In this document: piece by piece, positions 32,589 through 42,726 of the stretch
How the letters are laid out: every line of letters begins with the position of its first letter
Numbering within the stretch: the first letter of the stretch is position 1
Assembly (NCBI GenBank): GCA_963827725.1
Contig: CAWHBM010000003.1
Coordinates: 1-64,000, forward strand
DNA length: 64,000 bases
Direction: 5' to 3'
Source: VAXT01 sp963827725
Lineage (GTDB): Bacteria > Actinomycetota > Thermoleophilia > Gaiellales > Gaiellaceae
Notes under the pieces: generated by a model
What the model was told of the DNA's origin: nothing
The model's input: only the letters and a program-made list of their open reading frames with translations
The model's database searches: none
Translations under genes and position numbers: made by a program

Positions 32589-32750
32589 GTGCTGAAGCTT
32601 TTCAATGCGCTCAGGCGCGAAGAGGGGCAGACGATGGCTGAGTACGGTGTCGTTCTGGCCGTAATTACGATCGCCGTCTTCGGCGCACTCGCGCTCCTCT
32701 CCGGCAACATCGTTTCCGCCATCAACAGGGTCGCTGGGTACATCACCTAA
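32589..32750 (+). CDS. flp: Flp/Fap family pilin
   Basis: A 53-aa prepilin starting at the GTG at 32589, with GGGAGG eight bases upstream. The leader LKLFNALRREEGQ ends before the typical Flp motif TMAEYGVVLAVITIAVFGAL, a single hydrophobic helix with the conserved Glu-Tyr pair needed for assembly. A short tail (SAINRVAGYIT) follows. It is the major subunit of a Tad pilus. A strong terminator comes right after, so the pilin can be expressed in excess over the assembly genes. No prepilin peptidase gene is in the window. Confidence 0.92.
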   Translation: MLKLFNALRREEGQTMAEYGVVLAVITIAVFGALALLSGNIVSAINRVAGYIT

Positions 32751-32772
32751 GTCCCTAACTGCATGGCACCAC

Positions 32773-32801
32773 GGGCGGGCTCTTCCGACAAGAGCCCGCC
32801 C
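32773..32801 (+). terminator. Terminator between pilin and assembly genes
   Basis: A perfect 12-bp stem (GGGCGGGCTCTT with its complement) around a five-base loop, 22 bp after the pilin stop. Partial read-through would set the pilin-to-assembly-protein ratio. Confidence 0.75.
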
Positions 32802-32848
32802 CCCTCAACTCTCAAAGGATTCACGAAGCAACAACGTGCGAAATCAGC

Positions 32849-33249
32849 ATGACCAAGAGGATTTCATCTCAAAAATCAGCAGGGGCAGTCGATGACGGAG
32901 TTCGCTCTCGTCCTGCCCATCCTCGCCCTGCTGCTGTTCGGCGTGATCCAGTTCGGGGTCGCCTTCAACCACTACATCACGCTGACTGACGCCGTCCGAG
33001 CAGGCGCCCGCAAGGCAGCCGTAGGAAGACATCTTCCGATCCACCCGGCGCGGCGGTCGCAAGCCGTACGCAACGCCGCAACCGATCTCAACCAGTCGCA
33101 ACTGAACGTCGAGCGTCGCCGTCAATCCCGGCTGGGCGGCCGGCGCCGAGGTCACGGTCTCGGCCAATTACCCCTACTCGATCAGTTTGCTCGGGCTTGT
33201 CGTCAAGTCCGGACGCATGCACAGCAGCACCACGGAACGCGTGGAATGA
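32849..33249 (+). pseudogene. TadE-like minor pseudopilin, frameshifted
   Basis: A TadE-type gene readable only across at least three indels. The ATG at 32849 gives MTKRISSQ; if the run of five A at 32871-32875 had four, the frame continues as NQQGQSMTEFALVLPILALL, the TadE N-terminal helix. LTDAVRAGARKAAV then leads through two more shifts (near 33020-33065 and 33105) to SVAVNPGWAAGAEVTVSANY and a stop at 33247. The first shift at a homopolymer points to a sequencing error. TadE/F pseudopilins prime Tad pilus assembly. Confidence 0.7.
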
Positions 33250-33298
33250 CCCCCTTCACCGATACAGGCCTCCGAACAGAGAAAGAGCTGATGTATTG

Positions 33299-34064
33299 AT
33301 GACTTACAGAATTCGCAATATCGGTATCGCGGTCGCGCTTGCGATCGTCGCCGCCCTGCTGACGACGTTCTACGTCACGAATTACAAGCGCACCGTCCAG
33401 CAGGGTGACCAGAAAGTGCCCGTCTATGTCGCCTCGCACGACATCGCGTTGGGAACGCCCGGCTCCGACGTCGCGAGCCGCAAGCTGCTGCGCGTGGAGC
33501 ACGTGCCGCGACGGAGTGTCGTCCCGGGAGCGATCTCGCAGCCAAACCAGATCGACAAGCTCGTCGCAGTCGAGCCGATCTACGCCGGCGAGCAGGTCTC
33601 CACCCGACGCTTCCGCACCGCGGAAGAGCAGGGGATCCGAGCCCAGCTGAAGGGCAACCTCCGTGCGTTCCAGGCTGGCCGGAAACGACCACCAGCTCCT
33701 GAACGGCACCCTGGTCGACGGCGACCGCGTCGACTTTGTCGCGTCGATCCAGCTCAGCGGCCAGCTCCAGACGGCCGCTTCGCGCGTCGTCTTGCGCGAC
33801 CTGCTCGTCCTGCAGGCGCCCGAGTCGACCCGGATCGGAAGCAAGCTCGGGAGTGATCCGAATTCTCCGTTCTCGGTGATGCTCGCCGTCACCGACGCGC
33901 AGTCGCAAAAGCTCTTCCATGTCGTGGAGAACGGTAAGTGGACGCTCCAGCTGCGCCCGGTCACCGGCGCGGCCGACAGCCCCGAGTCCGTGGACACCTC
34001 CCAGACAGTCCTCGGCGACGGCCTGCCACCAGGGCAGCGCCGGCTCCTGAGAGGAGGCCAGTAA
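33299..34064 (+). pseudogene. cpaB: CpaB/RcpC pilus assembly protein, one frameshift
   Basis: It starts at the ATG at 33299 with a membrane helix (IGIAVALAIVAALLTTFYV). The SAF-like domain follows: KVPVYVASHDIALGTPGSDV, DKLVAVEPIYAGEQVSTRRF. Near 33675 the frame shifts and continues as GNDHQLLNGTLVDGDRVDFV, ending at 34064. About 255 aa once repaired, normal for the family. CpaB acts outside the membrane in Tad pilus biogenesis. The stop overlaps the ATG of the next gene. Confidence 0.82.
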
Positions 34065-35263
34065 TGACGGTCGAGACCCAGGCACCAGCCCGCGAGAAGA
34101 CCCGGGTCTTCATCACGGGCAACTGCGAGGGCATGTCCGAGCTGGCTGACGCCCTCGGGCGCCACGGCGAGGTCGAGCTCGTCGGCCGCTCGGACCAAGT
34201 CCGCGAGGGCGCAGGCCCGCTCACCGGGGGTCACCTCCAGGCCGTCCTCCATGCCACGCGCAGCTCGGTTCTGCCCGTCGACGAGCTCGCCGCCATCCGC
34301 GAGTACACGCAGGCACCGATCGTCCTGCTCGCCTCGGGTGAATCCTCCGCGCTGCTCGAGGAGGCGCTCGACGCAGACGTCGCAGACGTCCTCCTGCTTC
34401 CGCAGCTGACCGAGAACGTCGTCTTCGCGATCCGCAAAGTAGGCCACACAGGCCGCCGCGGAACGGTTGGACGCCCTCGCGGCAACGGTCGCGTGGTCAC
34501 CGTGTTCTCGCCCAAGGGCGGGACCGGCAAGACCGTCACCGCGACGAACCTGGCGACCTCGTTCGCCAAGTACGCCGGCAAGCGAACGCTGCTCCTCGAC
34601 CTCGACCTGCAGTTCGGGGACGCCGCGATCATGCTCGGGATCGAGCCGGAGAAGACCATTCAGGACCTGGTCACGGCTCCGGGCGAGCTCGACCCCGAGA
34701 AGCTGGCCGGGTACATCACTCGCCACTCGTGCGGGCTCGACGTGCTCCCCGCACCGATCCGGCCCGAGGACGCAGAGCTCGTGACCGAGGCGAAGCTGGC
34801 GAGGCTGATGGAAGTCGCGAAGGAGTCCTACGACCTGATCGTGGTCGACACCTCGCCGTTCTTCCACGGCCCGATGCTGGCCACTCTCGACCAGACCGAC
34901 GACCTGCTGCTCGTGTGCGGGCTCGACGTGCCGACGATCAAGAACGTCAAGCTGAGCCTGCAGACGCTCCAGCTCCTCTCCTTCCCGCCGGAGCGGATCC
35001 GGGTCGTGCTCAACCGCGCGAACTCGAACGTCGGGCATGAAGAAGGGCGAAGTCGAGGCGGCGCTCGAGACGAAGATCCGGTTCGAGGTTCCAAGCGACC
35101 GAGCAGTTCCGCTCGCCGTCAACCGCTCGAACCCAGCCGTGCTGTCCGACCCCAAGTCGGATTTCGGCCGGGCCTTGCGTGAGATGGCAAAGCCCTCCTT
35201 CCCGCCCAGGCTGCCGCCAACGGCGAGCCGCCGGCGCTTCCTCGGCCGAGGAACGGGAGCTGA
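34064..35263 (+). pseudogene. tadZ: TadZ/CpaE ParA-like localisation ATPase, frameshifted
   Basis: An ATG at 34064 overlaps the cpaB stop. An N-terminal receiver-like domain (residues 15-135) is followed by a MinD/ParA ATPase with deviant Walker A (VVTVFSPKGGTGKT), TLLLDLDLQFGDAAIML and DLIVVDTSPFF. Two one-base shifts (near 35035 and 35190) must be bridged to reach the stop at 35261-35263. About 400 aa after repair. CpaE/TadZ places the Tad machine at a cell site. Confidence 0.85.
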
Positions 35264-35266
35264 GCA

Positions 35267-36728
35267 ATGGGCCTCCACGACCGGATCAAGAGCGAAGACG
35301 AACGGGGACGGGCCCGGAAGAGCAGCCGATCGCGCTTGCCGCGACCAACCCGGCGATCGGCGAGCAGCAGCGCTCGGAGCCCTCGGCGGCGGACCCGTAC
35401 GGCGAGCTGAAGACGCGCGTCCACCACGCCTGCATCGCGAAGCTCGGCCCGCAGCTCTTCACGACCGAGACGAGCGAGAACCTCTCCGAGCGCGTCCTGC
35501 GCGAAGTCACCGAGCAGCTGACGCTCGACCGCACGCCCCTCACGCGCGAGGAGCGGCGCCGCATCGTCCGCGAGATCACCGACGACATCCTCGGCTACGG
35601 GCCGCTGGAGCCACTGCTCCGCGACGACACCGTGACCGAGGTCATGGTCAACAACTTCGACCGGATCTTCGTCGAGCGCGAAGGAAAGCTCGAGCAGCTC
35701 GTCGACGACCTTCGCCGACAACGCCCACCTGCTCCGCATCATCGACAAGATCGTCTCGCAGGTCGGGCGCCGCATCGACGAGTCGTCGCCGATGGTCGAC
35801 GCGCGCCTCCCCGACGGGAGCCGCGTGAACGCGATCATCCCGCCGCTCTCGCTGCGCGGGCCGACGCTGACGATCCGAAAGTTCTCCCGCGACCCGTACA
35901 CGATGGACGACCTGATCAACTTCGGCACGATGACGCCGAAGGCGGCTCAGTTCCTTGCCGCCTGCTCGCGCGGGAAGCTGAACGTCCTCATCTCCGGCGG
36001 TACCGGTACCGGTAAGACGACGACGCTGAACGCGATCTCCGCGTTCGTGCCCGGCGACGAGCGCATCGTCACGATCGAGGACGCAGCCGAGCTTCAGCTC
36101 CAGCAGGAGCACGTGATCACGCTCGAGTCGCGCCCGCCGAACATCGAGGGCCAGGGCGAGATCCGCATCCGCGAGCTCGTCCGCAACGCCCTCCGCATGC
36201 GCCCCGACCGGATCATCGTCGGTGAGGTCCGCGGCGCCGAGACCCTGGACATGCTCCAGGCGATGAACACGGGCCACGACGGCTCGCTGACGACGATCCA
36301 CGCGAACTCTCCTCGCGACGCGCTGTCCAGGCTCGAGACACTCGTGCTGACGGCCGGCGTCGACCTGCCCCTGAGGGCGATCCGCGAGCAGATCGCCAGC
36401 GCGTTCGACCTGCTCGTCCAGATCACACGTCTCGTCGACGGCTCCCGGCGCATCTCGCACATCACCGAGGTGCTGCGCATGGAGTCGGAGGTGATCACGC
36501 TCCAGGACATCTTCCATGCGAAGCCGCCCGGACGAGGAGACCGCCGCAGCTGTCGAGCACGCGGTCGCGGCTGCTCTCGCCGCTCTCGTGCACACGGGCC
36601 TCAAGCCTCAGTTCCTCGAGAAGATGGCCGCGCACGGAGTCGCGCTCCAGCCGAACTTCTTCGACGAGGAGGAATCGAGCGCGTACCGATCGACGCTTTC
36701 TGCGGCGAGCTTCGGCGGGTTCTCGTGA
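35267..36728 (+). pseudogene. tadA: TadA/CpaF secretion ATPase, frameshifted
   Basis: It starts at the ATG at 35267, four bases after tadZ. Readable blocks in three frames are GELKTRVHHACIAKLGPQLF to VEREGKLEQL, then PMVDARLPDGSRVNAIIPPL and the Walker A ISGGTGTGKTTTLNAISA. The Asp/Glu boxes and Walker B-like MRPDRIIVGEVRGAETLDML with the conserved HANSPRDAL follow. The last part (GLKPQFLEKMAAHGV, PNFFDEEE) is in a third frame. At least three indels lie near 35320, 35715 and 36525. This is the hexameric motor that drives pilus extrusion. Catalytic motifs are intact once frames are joined. Confidence 0.88.
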
Positions 36729-38626
36729 GCCGACGCGCAGCCATACCTCGCTCTCGATCGGGGCGATCTCGCTCCTTGCTCCGGCAGCGCAGGCCGAGCG
36801 TCAGCCGTGAAGGGGGTCGACTCGAGCTGCGTTCCCGCAGATGCGGGTGAGCGTCGTCGACGTCGGAACCGAGCGCGACCGCGCCCCGACTCGCCGAGAA
36901 CGGCCAGCGAGTTCCGACTCGCCGGCGCCCAGAATCTCGGCCGAGGCGAAGTCCGTCGTCCTCGCGATCGACCGCTCGCAGTCGATGCGGGGCGGGCCGC
37001 TCGCCAGCGCGATCGCGGCTGCGCGCGCCTTCATCGCCTCGAAAGCCCGGTCAGGACCGGGTCGCCGTCGCCGCGTTCGCCACCCGAGCCGCTCATCTGA
37101 CGGAGTTCTCGACGAGGCGCGGCGACGCGGCCGGCGCGCTCAGGCTCGATCAAGGTCGACCCCGTGCAGGGGACAACGCTCTACGACGCGCTCGTCGACG
37201 CGTGCAGGCAGGCTCGCGGACCGAGCCGCTCCCCGCCCGCGTGATCATCGTCGTCACGGACGGCAACGAGACGCGTAGCGGCGCCACGCTCGGCGACGCG
37301 GTCGCCGCCGCCAGTGCAGTGCCGGCGCAGCCGTCTACGTCGTCGCGATCGAGAGCCCGAAGTTCAGTCCTGCGCCTCTGCAAGCGGCTGGCCGAGGAGA
37401 CCGGCGGCGCCTACCACGGCGCAGCCTCGAGCGCGACGCTTCGGCCGGGAGTACGCATCGATCGCCTCCGAGCTTCGCCGCACGTGGCGCCTCGAGTACC
37501 TGAACAGCGACGCGCCCCGGCGACCAAGGCGACCCTGCGGGCCCACTGGAGAGGCCAAGGCTCGAAGCCGGCTCGTGCTCGAACTGCCCGCGAGCCTCGG
37601 CCCGGAACGCTCTGAAGCCGTCGCACCTGCTCCCCGACTTCTTCTACGAGACCGTCGCTCGGCACCCAGGTGATGGCGCTCATCTCGTTCTTCATCGTGC
37701 TCTTCGCGGCGACGCTCGCGCTCACCACCGTGAAGGGCTCCCGGTTGCGCAAGCGCATCGCGCCGCACCTCGCAACGAGCACGGACGTGCGAAAGCGCAA
37801 GCAGGATCAGAAGGAGCGCTTCGCCGCCGCGGCAGGGCTCTTCAAGGCGACGGAGGGAGCGCTCGCGCACTGGAAGTTCTGGACGCGTCTCGAGCGCCTG
37901 CTCGAGCGCAGCGACATGCCGCTGCGCACCGTCGAGCTCGTCTACCTCATCCGCCGGTGCCGGACTGCTTGCCGCAACCTTTGCGACCCTCACCGGGCGA
38001 TCAGGGATGGTGACTCTCGCTCGTGCTTGCAGGCTTCGCGGCCATCGCCGACCGTGAGTCGTCTGGATCAAGGCGGACTCGACGATTGAAGGCGTTCGAG
38101 GACCAGCTCCCGGACGTCCTCATCACCCTCGCCGCCGCGCTCAAGGCGGGGCACAGCTTCAAGCAGGGCCTGCAGACGATCGTCGACGAAGGCAATCCGC
38201 CTGCGAGCAAGGAGTTCCAGCGGGTGCTCGCCGAGGCGCGTCTCGGGCGGCCGATGGAGCTCGCGCTCGCCGACATGGCGGAGCGCCTCGGCTCGAAGAA
38301 CTTCGACTTCGTGATCACGGCCGTCAAGATCCAGCAGCAGGTCGGCGGCAGCCTCGCGGGCCTGATCGACATGGTCGCCGACACCGTCCGCCAGCGACTG
38401 CAGTTCATCCGCAAGGTCAAGGGCCTGACCGCGATGGGCCGCGCGGGCGCCTACACGCTCGTCGCGCTCCCGTTCTTCATCGCTATCGCGATCACGGTCA
38501 TCAACCCCACGTACATGGACCCGCTCTACCACACGCAGCACGGGTCACATGCTCATCTACACGGGCCTCGCGATGATGGCGTTCGGCTCCCTCATCCTCA
38601 AGAAGATCGTCTCCTTCAAGGGGTAG
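36725..38626 (+). pseudogene. tadB: VWA-TadB fusion protein, multiply frameshifted
   Basis: The GTG at 36725 overlaps the tadA stop. Joining frames gives a signal peptide (IGAISLLAPAAQA), a variable stretch, and a von Willebrand A domain with the MIDAS motif VVLAIDRSQSMRG and VIIVVTDGNETRSG. Without any room for a new start, PDFFYETV then continues into the TadB membrane part MALISFFIVLFAATLALTTV and the T2SSF core EDQLPDVLITLAAALKAGHS to IQQQVGGSLAGLIDMV. It ends at 38624-38626. About 633 codons. TadB is the inner-membrane platform; here it appears fused to an extracellular VWA domain. At least eight indels are needed. Confidence 0.75.
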
Positions 38627-38636
38627 TGACACAGCC

Positions 38637-39550
38637 ATGACCATCCTTCTCGTCCTCGCCGTCTTCTGCCTCGCCGGCGCCGCGTTCCTCGTCGGCGAGA
38701 TCGTCATGCTGCCCGCGCGACAGCGCTTCATCTCGGTTCGGCGCGCAGCCACCTACGGACGGATGGAGCTTCCGTCGGGAACGCCGCAGGAAGGGGTGCG
38801 AGTGCGCGTGCTCGCTCCGATCGGCGAATGGCTCGCCAAGCTGGGCGCTCAAGGTCAATCCGCGCATCGAGCACCGACGACGATCGGAATGAGGATCCTC
38901 GCCGTCGGGCATGGGCCGCACGCTCTCGCCGACGAGCTTCCTCGCCATCAAGGGCTTCGTCGCCCTGATCGGGATCTTCCTCGGGTCGATGCTCGGGTCG
39001 GGCCGCGGCATCGGCGGCCTGATGATGGGCGCGATGTTCCTCGGCGCGGTCGGCTTTCTCGCGCCGGACTACGCACTTGACGCTGAAGGCGCGAGGCCGG
39101 AAGGAGCGGGTTCGCGCCGATCTCCCCGACGCGCTCGACCTTCTCGCCGTGAGCGTCGAGGCAGGCATGGGGTTCGACGCCTCGCTCGCCAAGATGAACG
39201 AGCACATGGAAGGCCCGCTCGCAGAGGAGTTCGGGCTGACGCTGTCCGAGATGCGAATCGGCGAGAGCAGGTCGGAGGCGCTGAAGCGACTCGCCGAGCG
39301 CGTGGATGCGCAGGAGCTGTCGGCCTTCACCCGCGCCATCATCCAGGCCGACCAGCTCGGTACCTCACTCGGCCGGATCCTGCGTGTGCAGGCCGCCGAC
39401 GCGCGGCTCCGCAGGCAGGCGGCCGCCGAGGAACGGGCGATGAAGGCGCCGATCAAGATGCTCTTCCCCACGGTTCTCTTCATCTTCCCGGCGATGTTCC
39501 TCGTCATCCTCGGGCCGGCCATCCTCAACGTCCAGAAGCTCTTCGGCTAG
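38637..39550 (+). pseudogene. tadC: TadC membrane platform protein, frameshifted
   Basis: It starts at the ATG at 38637, 10 bp after the VWA-TadB stop. N-terminal helix MTILLVLAVFCLAGAAFLVG, then SFLAIKGFVALIGIFLGSML in a second frame. The T2SSF core is in a third (DLPDALDLLAVSVEAGMGFD, MRIGESRSEALKRLAERVDA, LGTSLGRILRVQAADARLRR) with the final helix MLFPTVLFIFPAMFLVILGP. Shifts lie near 38850, 38905 and 39078. About 304 codons, the usual TadC size. It pairs with TadB under the TadA motor. Confidence 0.82.
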
Positions 39551-39559
39551 GAGCCAAGC

Positions 39560-41029
39560 ATGTCCGGTGACGAGAACAAGCAGGACGAGCAGGACGAACA
39601 GGAAGAGCCGAAGCGGCCGAGGCGACCGAGGGCGGTTTCGGCACGGGCCTCAGGGCCCAGCTCGAGAAGCGCCGCGGCGGGCAGCCAGGAGCCCGAGGCT
39701 GCACCGGCGCAGGCCTCGCCGGAGGCTCCGCTCGTCAGGTTCGACCTCGACCCGTCGGCGGCGCACCAGCTCAACGGAACGAGCAGGCTGGCGCCGGCGC
39801 AGAGCTCGAGGAGGTCCGTGGGCAGCTCGCCGCGGCGCAGAAGCGCGAGCTGGAGCTCCGCGCCGCGTTCGCCGAGCAGGTGGAGGCGTACGAGCGCAAG
39901 CTTTCGGAGGAGTACGACGTCTCGCGGGAGCAGACGAAGCTCCATGAGCGCAGCGCCAAGCTTTCGTCGACCGAGAACAGATCCGCGAGCGCGAACAGCG
40001 ACTTGCGCCGAGGAGCGCAAGGAGCTGAACGCCGAGCGTCAGCGGCTCTCCGCGCTCCAGGAAGAGGTTGCAGCAGCACAATCTGCTGCCGCCGAGCTAC
40101 AGGAGGAGCTCCAGGCGCGCGACGCCGAGCTGACTGAGGCCGAGCGACTCGCGGGCCGGAGCTCCTCGGAGCTCGCCCAACGAGGCTCCGCAGTGGCCGC
40201 GCGCGAGGAGAAGCTCGGCAAGACGGAGCGCGACCTCGCGACCCGCGAGGGTCAGTGGAAGGCGCGCGAGAACGAATTGAAGCGCCGCGAGAAGGACCTC
40301 GGAGGGCGCGAAGGTCGCCTGGCGGAGGCCGAGCAGCGCCTGGCGAAGGAGAGCGCGCGCGTCTCGGCTGACGGCGAGGCGGCTCAAGCGTCGCGAGGCC
40401 GAGGTGTTCGAGCGCCACGAACGCGTGCGCGCCGAGACCAAGCAGCTCGAGACCCAGCTGTCAGCTTCCGGCGCCGAGGTTCAGCAGATGCAGGCACGGC
40501 TCGCCGAGATCGAGGGTCGCGAGGAGGAGCTCATCGCCCGCGAGGCCGAGCTCAACCGCCGCGAGTCCGAGCTGAAGCGCGTCGAGGGCGACAGCCTCCG
40601 CGGGCGCGACCTCGACGAGTGGACCTCGCGGCTCGAAGCGCGCGAGCAGGCGCTCGCCGATCGCGAGTCTGCGGTCAACGAGGAAGTCTGATCTTTCCGA
40701 GACGGCGCGCGAGCGGGTCGACAGGCGCGAGAAGCGCATCGCACAGACCGAGGCGAACCTTCGCGAGCGCGTCCGCGAGATCGACGAGCGCGAAGAAGAG
40801 CAGCACCGACGCGAGGCTCGGGACGAGACCGACTACGAGATCCGCCTCGAGAAGCTCGAGAACCGCGAGAAGGCCCTGGCCGAGCTGGAGGAGAAGCTCG
40901 GCAGCAAGGAGACCCAGCTCGCGGCCTACGTCGCGCAGGCGCAGGGCGCACTACAGCGCCGCGAGTCCGAGTGGTGGAACAAGCAACTCGGACAAAGACG
41001 ACGACGCCGCTGACGCCGAAGTCGCGTAG
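39560..41029 (+). pseudogene. Long coiled-coil protein at the end of the Tad operon, frameshifted
   Basis: It starts at the ATG at 39560, right after tadC, with an acidic/charged head (SGDENKQDEQDEQEEPKRPR). After several shifts the body is an almost pure Glu/Arg/Leu/Ala coiled coil built of short repeats such as ERDLATREGQWKARENELKR and REKDLGGREGRLAEAEQRLA, up to an acidic end (SDKDDDAADAEVA). At least four indels are needed. No enzyme motif is present. It may be a scaffold or polar-organising protein for the pilus. Repetitive charged sequence also inflates shadow frames, so the exact product is uncertain. Confidence 0.6.
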
Positions 41030-41031
41030 CC

Positions 41032-41214
41032 GGCTTCGCTAGCGCTCGCCTCCACGGGTGAAACCCCTGGTTCCCCCATGGCCCCCTCCTTGCAACCGGC
41101 TGCGGTTGGCACCGCTGTAGTGGGCCGGTCGCCGTGGTCGCGATTCAGCCGAGCGTAGTTCGGCCTCCCGCCGGGCTAAGCCCGGCTCCGGCGGCGGCCG
41201 GAAGTGGTCTCCGC
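41032..41214 (+). repeat. R1 intergenic element, copy b
   Basis: It begins two bases after the coiled-coil stop codon. It shares with copies a and c: CTCGCCT near the start, AACCCCTGGTTCCCCC, CCCCCTCCTT, AGTGGGCCGGT..CCGTGGT, GATTCAGCCGAG, and the hairpin CCGGGCTAAGCCCGG within CCTCCCG..CTCCGGCGGCGG. Confidence 0.8.
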
Positions 41215-41251
41215 GAGACGTGTTCGAAATCTCCGTTAGGATGCCGCGGCT

Positions 41252-41467
41252 ATGTGGCAGGCCTACGTGAGATTCCGATCCGGCTCGACTACTCGCGCCG
41301 ACGTCGCCGAGAATGAAGACGATGCGCGCAAGGCGCTCGAGGACGCCATGAGCCAGCTGAAGTCAAACGGCATCGGCACCGTCGGCCCGAGCCTCGTCGT
41401 CACGAAAGACGACCTCGAGTTCATCAAGCTCGAGCAAAAGCAGGCGCAAGACCAGCAGCAGCGCTAG
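41252..41467 (+). CDS. 71-aa protein bracketed by R1 repeats
   Basis: A small protein starting at the ATG at 41252, with TAGGAT (41237-41242) nine bases upstream as a likely -10 box. It has a compact start (MWQAYVRFRSGSTTRADVAE), an acidic helical middle (DDARKALEDAMSQLK) and a Gln-rich end (KLEQKQAQDQQQR). The family is not recognised. Two direct copies of the R1 element flank it exactly, the second beginning at the base after its stop codon. Codon use is like its neighbours. Confidence 0.65.
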   Translation: MWQAYVRFRSGSTTRADVAENEDDARKALEDAMSQLKSNGIGTVGPSLVVTKDDLEFIKLEQKQAQDQQQR

Positions 41468-41654
41468 TTCGGCTCCGCTGCGCTCGCCTTCGTGGGGAAA
41501 CCCCTGGTTCCCCCACGTGCCCCCTCCTTACGTTCCGGTCAGGTTGACGACCGGATAGTGGGCCGGTGACCGTGGTTGCGATTCAGCCGAGCCGTAGTTG
41601 GCCTCCCGCCGGGCAAAGCCCGGCTCCGGCGGCGGCGCGTAATGGTTTCCGCGG
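41468..41654 (+). repeat. R1 intergenic element, copy c
   Basis: It starts at the base after the stop of the 71-aa gene and runs in the same direction as copy b. The first half has a strong hairpin (CGTGGGG with CCCCCACG). The second half carries CCGGGCAAAGCCCGG and ends in GGTTTCCGCGG. Most core blocks are identical to copy b. Confidence 0.8.
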
Positions 41655-41686
41655 TCGGTGAAAGCGGAGAAGCGCACGGAAAGAAA

Positions 41687-41712
41687 GAAGCCGGCCCTTG
41701 CGAGCCGGCTTC
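41687..41712 (-). terminator. Terminator of the VWA protein gene
   Basis: A 9-bp stem GAAGCCGGC/GCCGGCTTC with an eight-base loop. On the minus strand it is followed by TTTCTTTCC, a fair U tract. It starts 27 bp after the VWA gene stop. Confidence 0.75.
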
Positions 41713-41738
41713 GACGTTCCGTAATTCGAGCTAGGTCG

Positions 41739-42685
41739 TTACTGCTGGTCGTTGTCGATCAGGCTCGGCCCGGTGAGGGAGAAGGCGATCATTCTGAAGA
41801 TCTCCGTCAGGTCGCCGGGATTCGGCTGGTTGAAGAACTTCGACGGGTCGGACGCGATCCCCTGGACCATCTGCATGGCCGTCATCGTCGGCTGCTCCTT
41901 GCACCGGAACTGGAAGCCGTTCTTCTTGTTGCAGGACTTCCCGTCGGTGCCGGTCCCGGAGGAGCGCCAGCCCCAGCACTCCACGCCCGGCGCGTCGTAG
42001 GCGATGCCGTAGACCCAGGTCCCGGCGGCCGTCGCGGCCTGTCCCGATGTGGCAGCCTGGCGACACGGCCTCGAGCGGTACTGCGACGAGTTGTTCTCGC
42101 AGTTCTGGTCGCCGTTGCTGTCGGTGCAGGGCCCGTAGTTCGCCTCGCCGTCCGTGAGGAAGATGATCGCGTCCTGGGCTTCGGGATCGTGGTTCGCCGC
42201 GAGTACCTGCTGGGCCTTGTCGATGCCGGGCGCCGTCGCCGTGGTCCCCTGGGCCCTGAGGCAGGTCACCGTCGACACCAGGCGCGAGCTCGGGTCGAGG
42301 CTTCCGTCCGCCCGCTTGTAGTCATTCGAGAGCGGGACGAGCTGGTAGCCGTTCGGATAGGCGTCGTAGTCGGTCGTGGGGGCGTCGACGCTGTGCGGGG
42401 TGAACGTGCAGGCGTTGCCTCCGTTCCCCGGGGATAGGCGATGAGCCCGACCTTGTTGGAGGAGCCAGGATCCCTGCGCACTCCTCTGGTGCTTCCGTGA
42501 GCTGGTTCATCGAGTTCGTGCGGTAAATGCCTTCGCTGTGTGAAGTGCTGATGCCGAAGATGGCAAAGATCGTCGGCACTTCACCGAGCAAATACGACGA
42601 TGAAGATGAGGGCGAGAACGAGCACCTGGCCCTGCTCGCGAGACTGGCCGGTGCCGGTAGAGCGCGAAGTTGGTGGGGCTTTCAC
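41739..42685 (-). pseudogene. TadG-like VWA protein, broken
   Basis: The start is well defined: a GTG at 42685 with AGGAGG six bases upstream, then SREQGQVLVLALIFIVVFA, the N-terminal helix of TadG/TadE-like pilus proteins. That frame then stops. A VWA-type C-terminal half resumes in other frames from about 42480 (NKVGLIAYPRG) and is clean from 42278: VSTVTCLRAQGTTATAPGID, DAIIFLTDGEANYGP, and a terminal FRMIAFSLTGPSLIDN. Only about 120 bp join the two parts, so besides indels a deletion or misassembly may have removed the domain start. It is likely a Tad-associated surface protein. Confidence 0.6.
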
Positions 42686-42703
42686 GTCGGACCTCCTGGA
42701 TTT

Positions 42704-42726
42704 TTCGGCGTGGCCGCCCCGCCTTA
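42704..42726 (-). promoter_or_regulatory. Leader motif shared with the pilin gene
   Basis: On the minus strand TAAGGCGGGGCGG continuing to CCACGCCGAA, one base different from 32407-32429. It stands 18 bp upstream of the VWA gene start and just before its AGGAGG. It could control both Tad-related transcripts. Confidence 0.4.
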
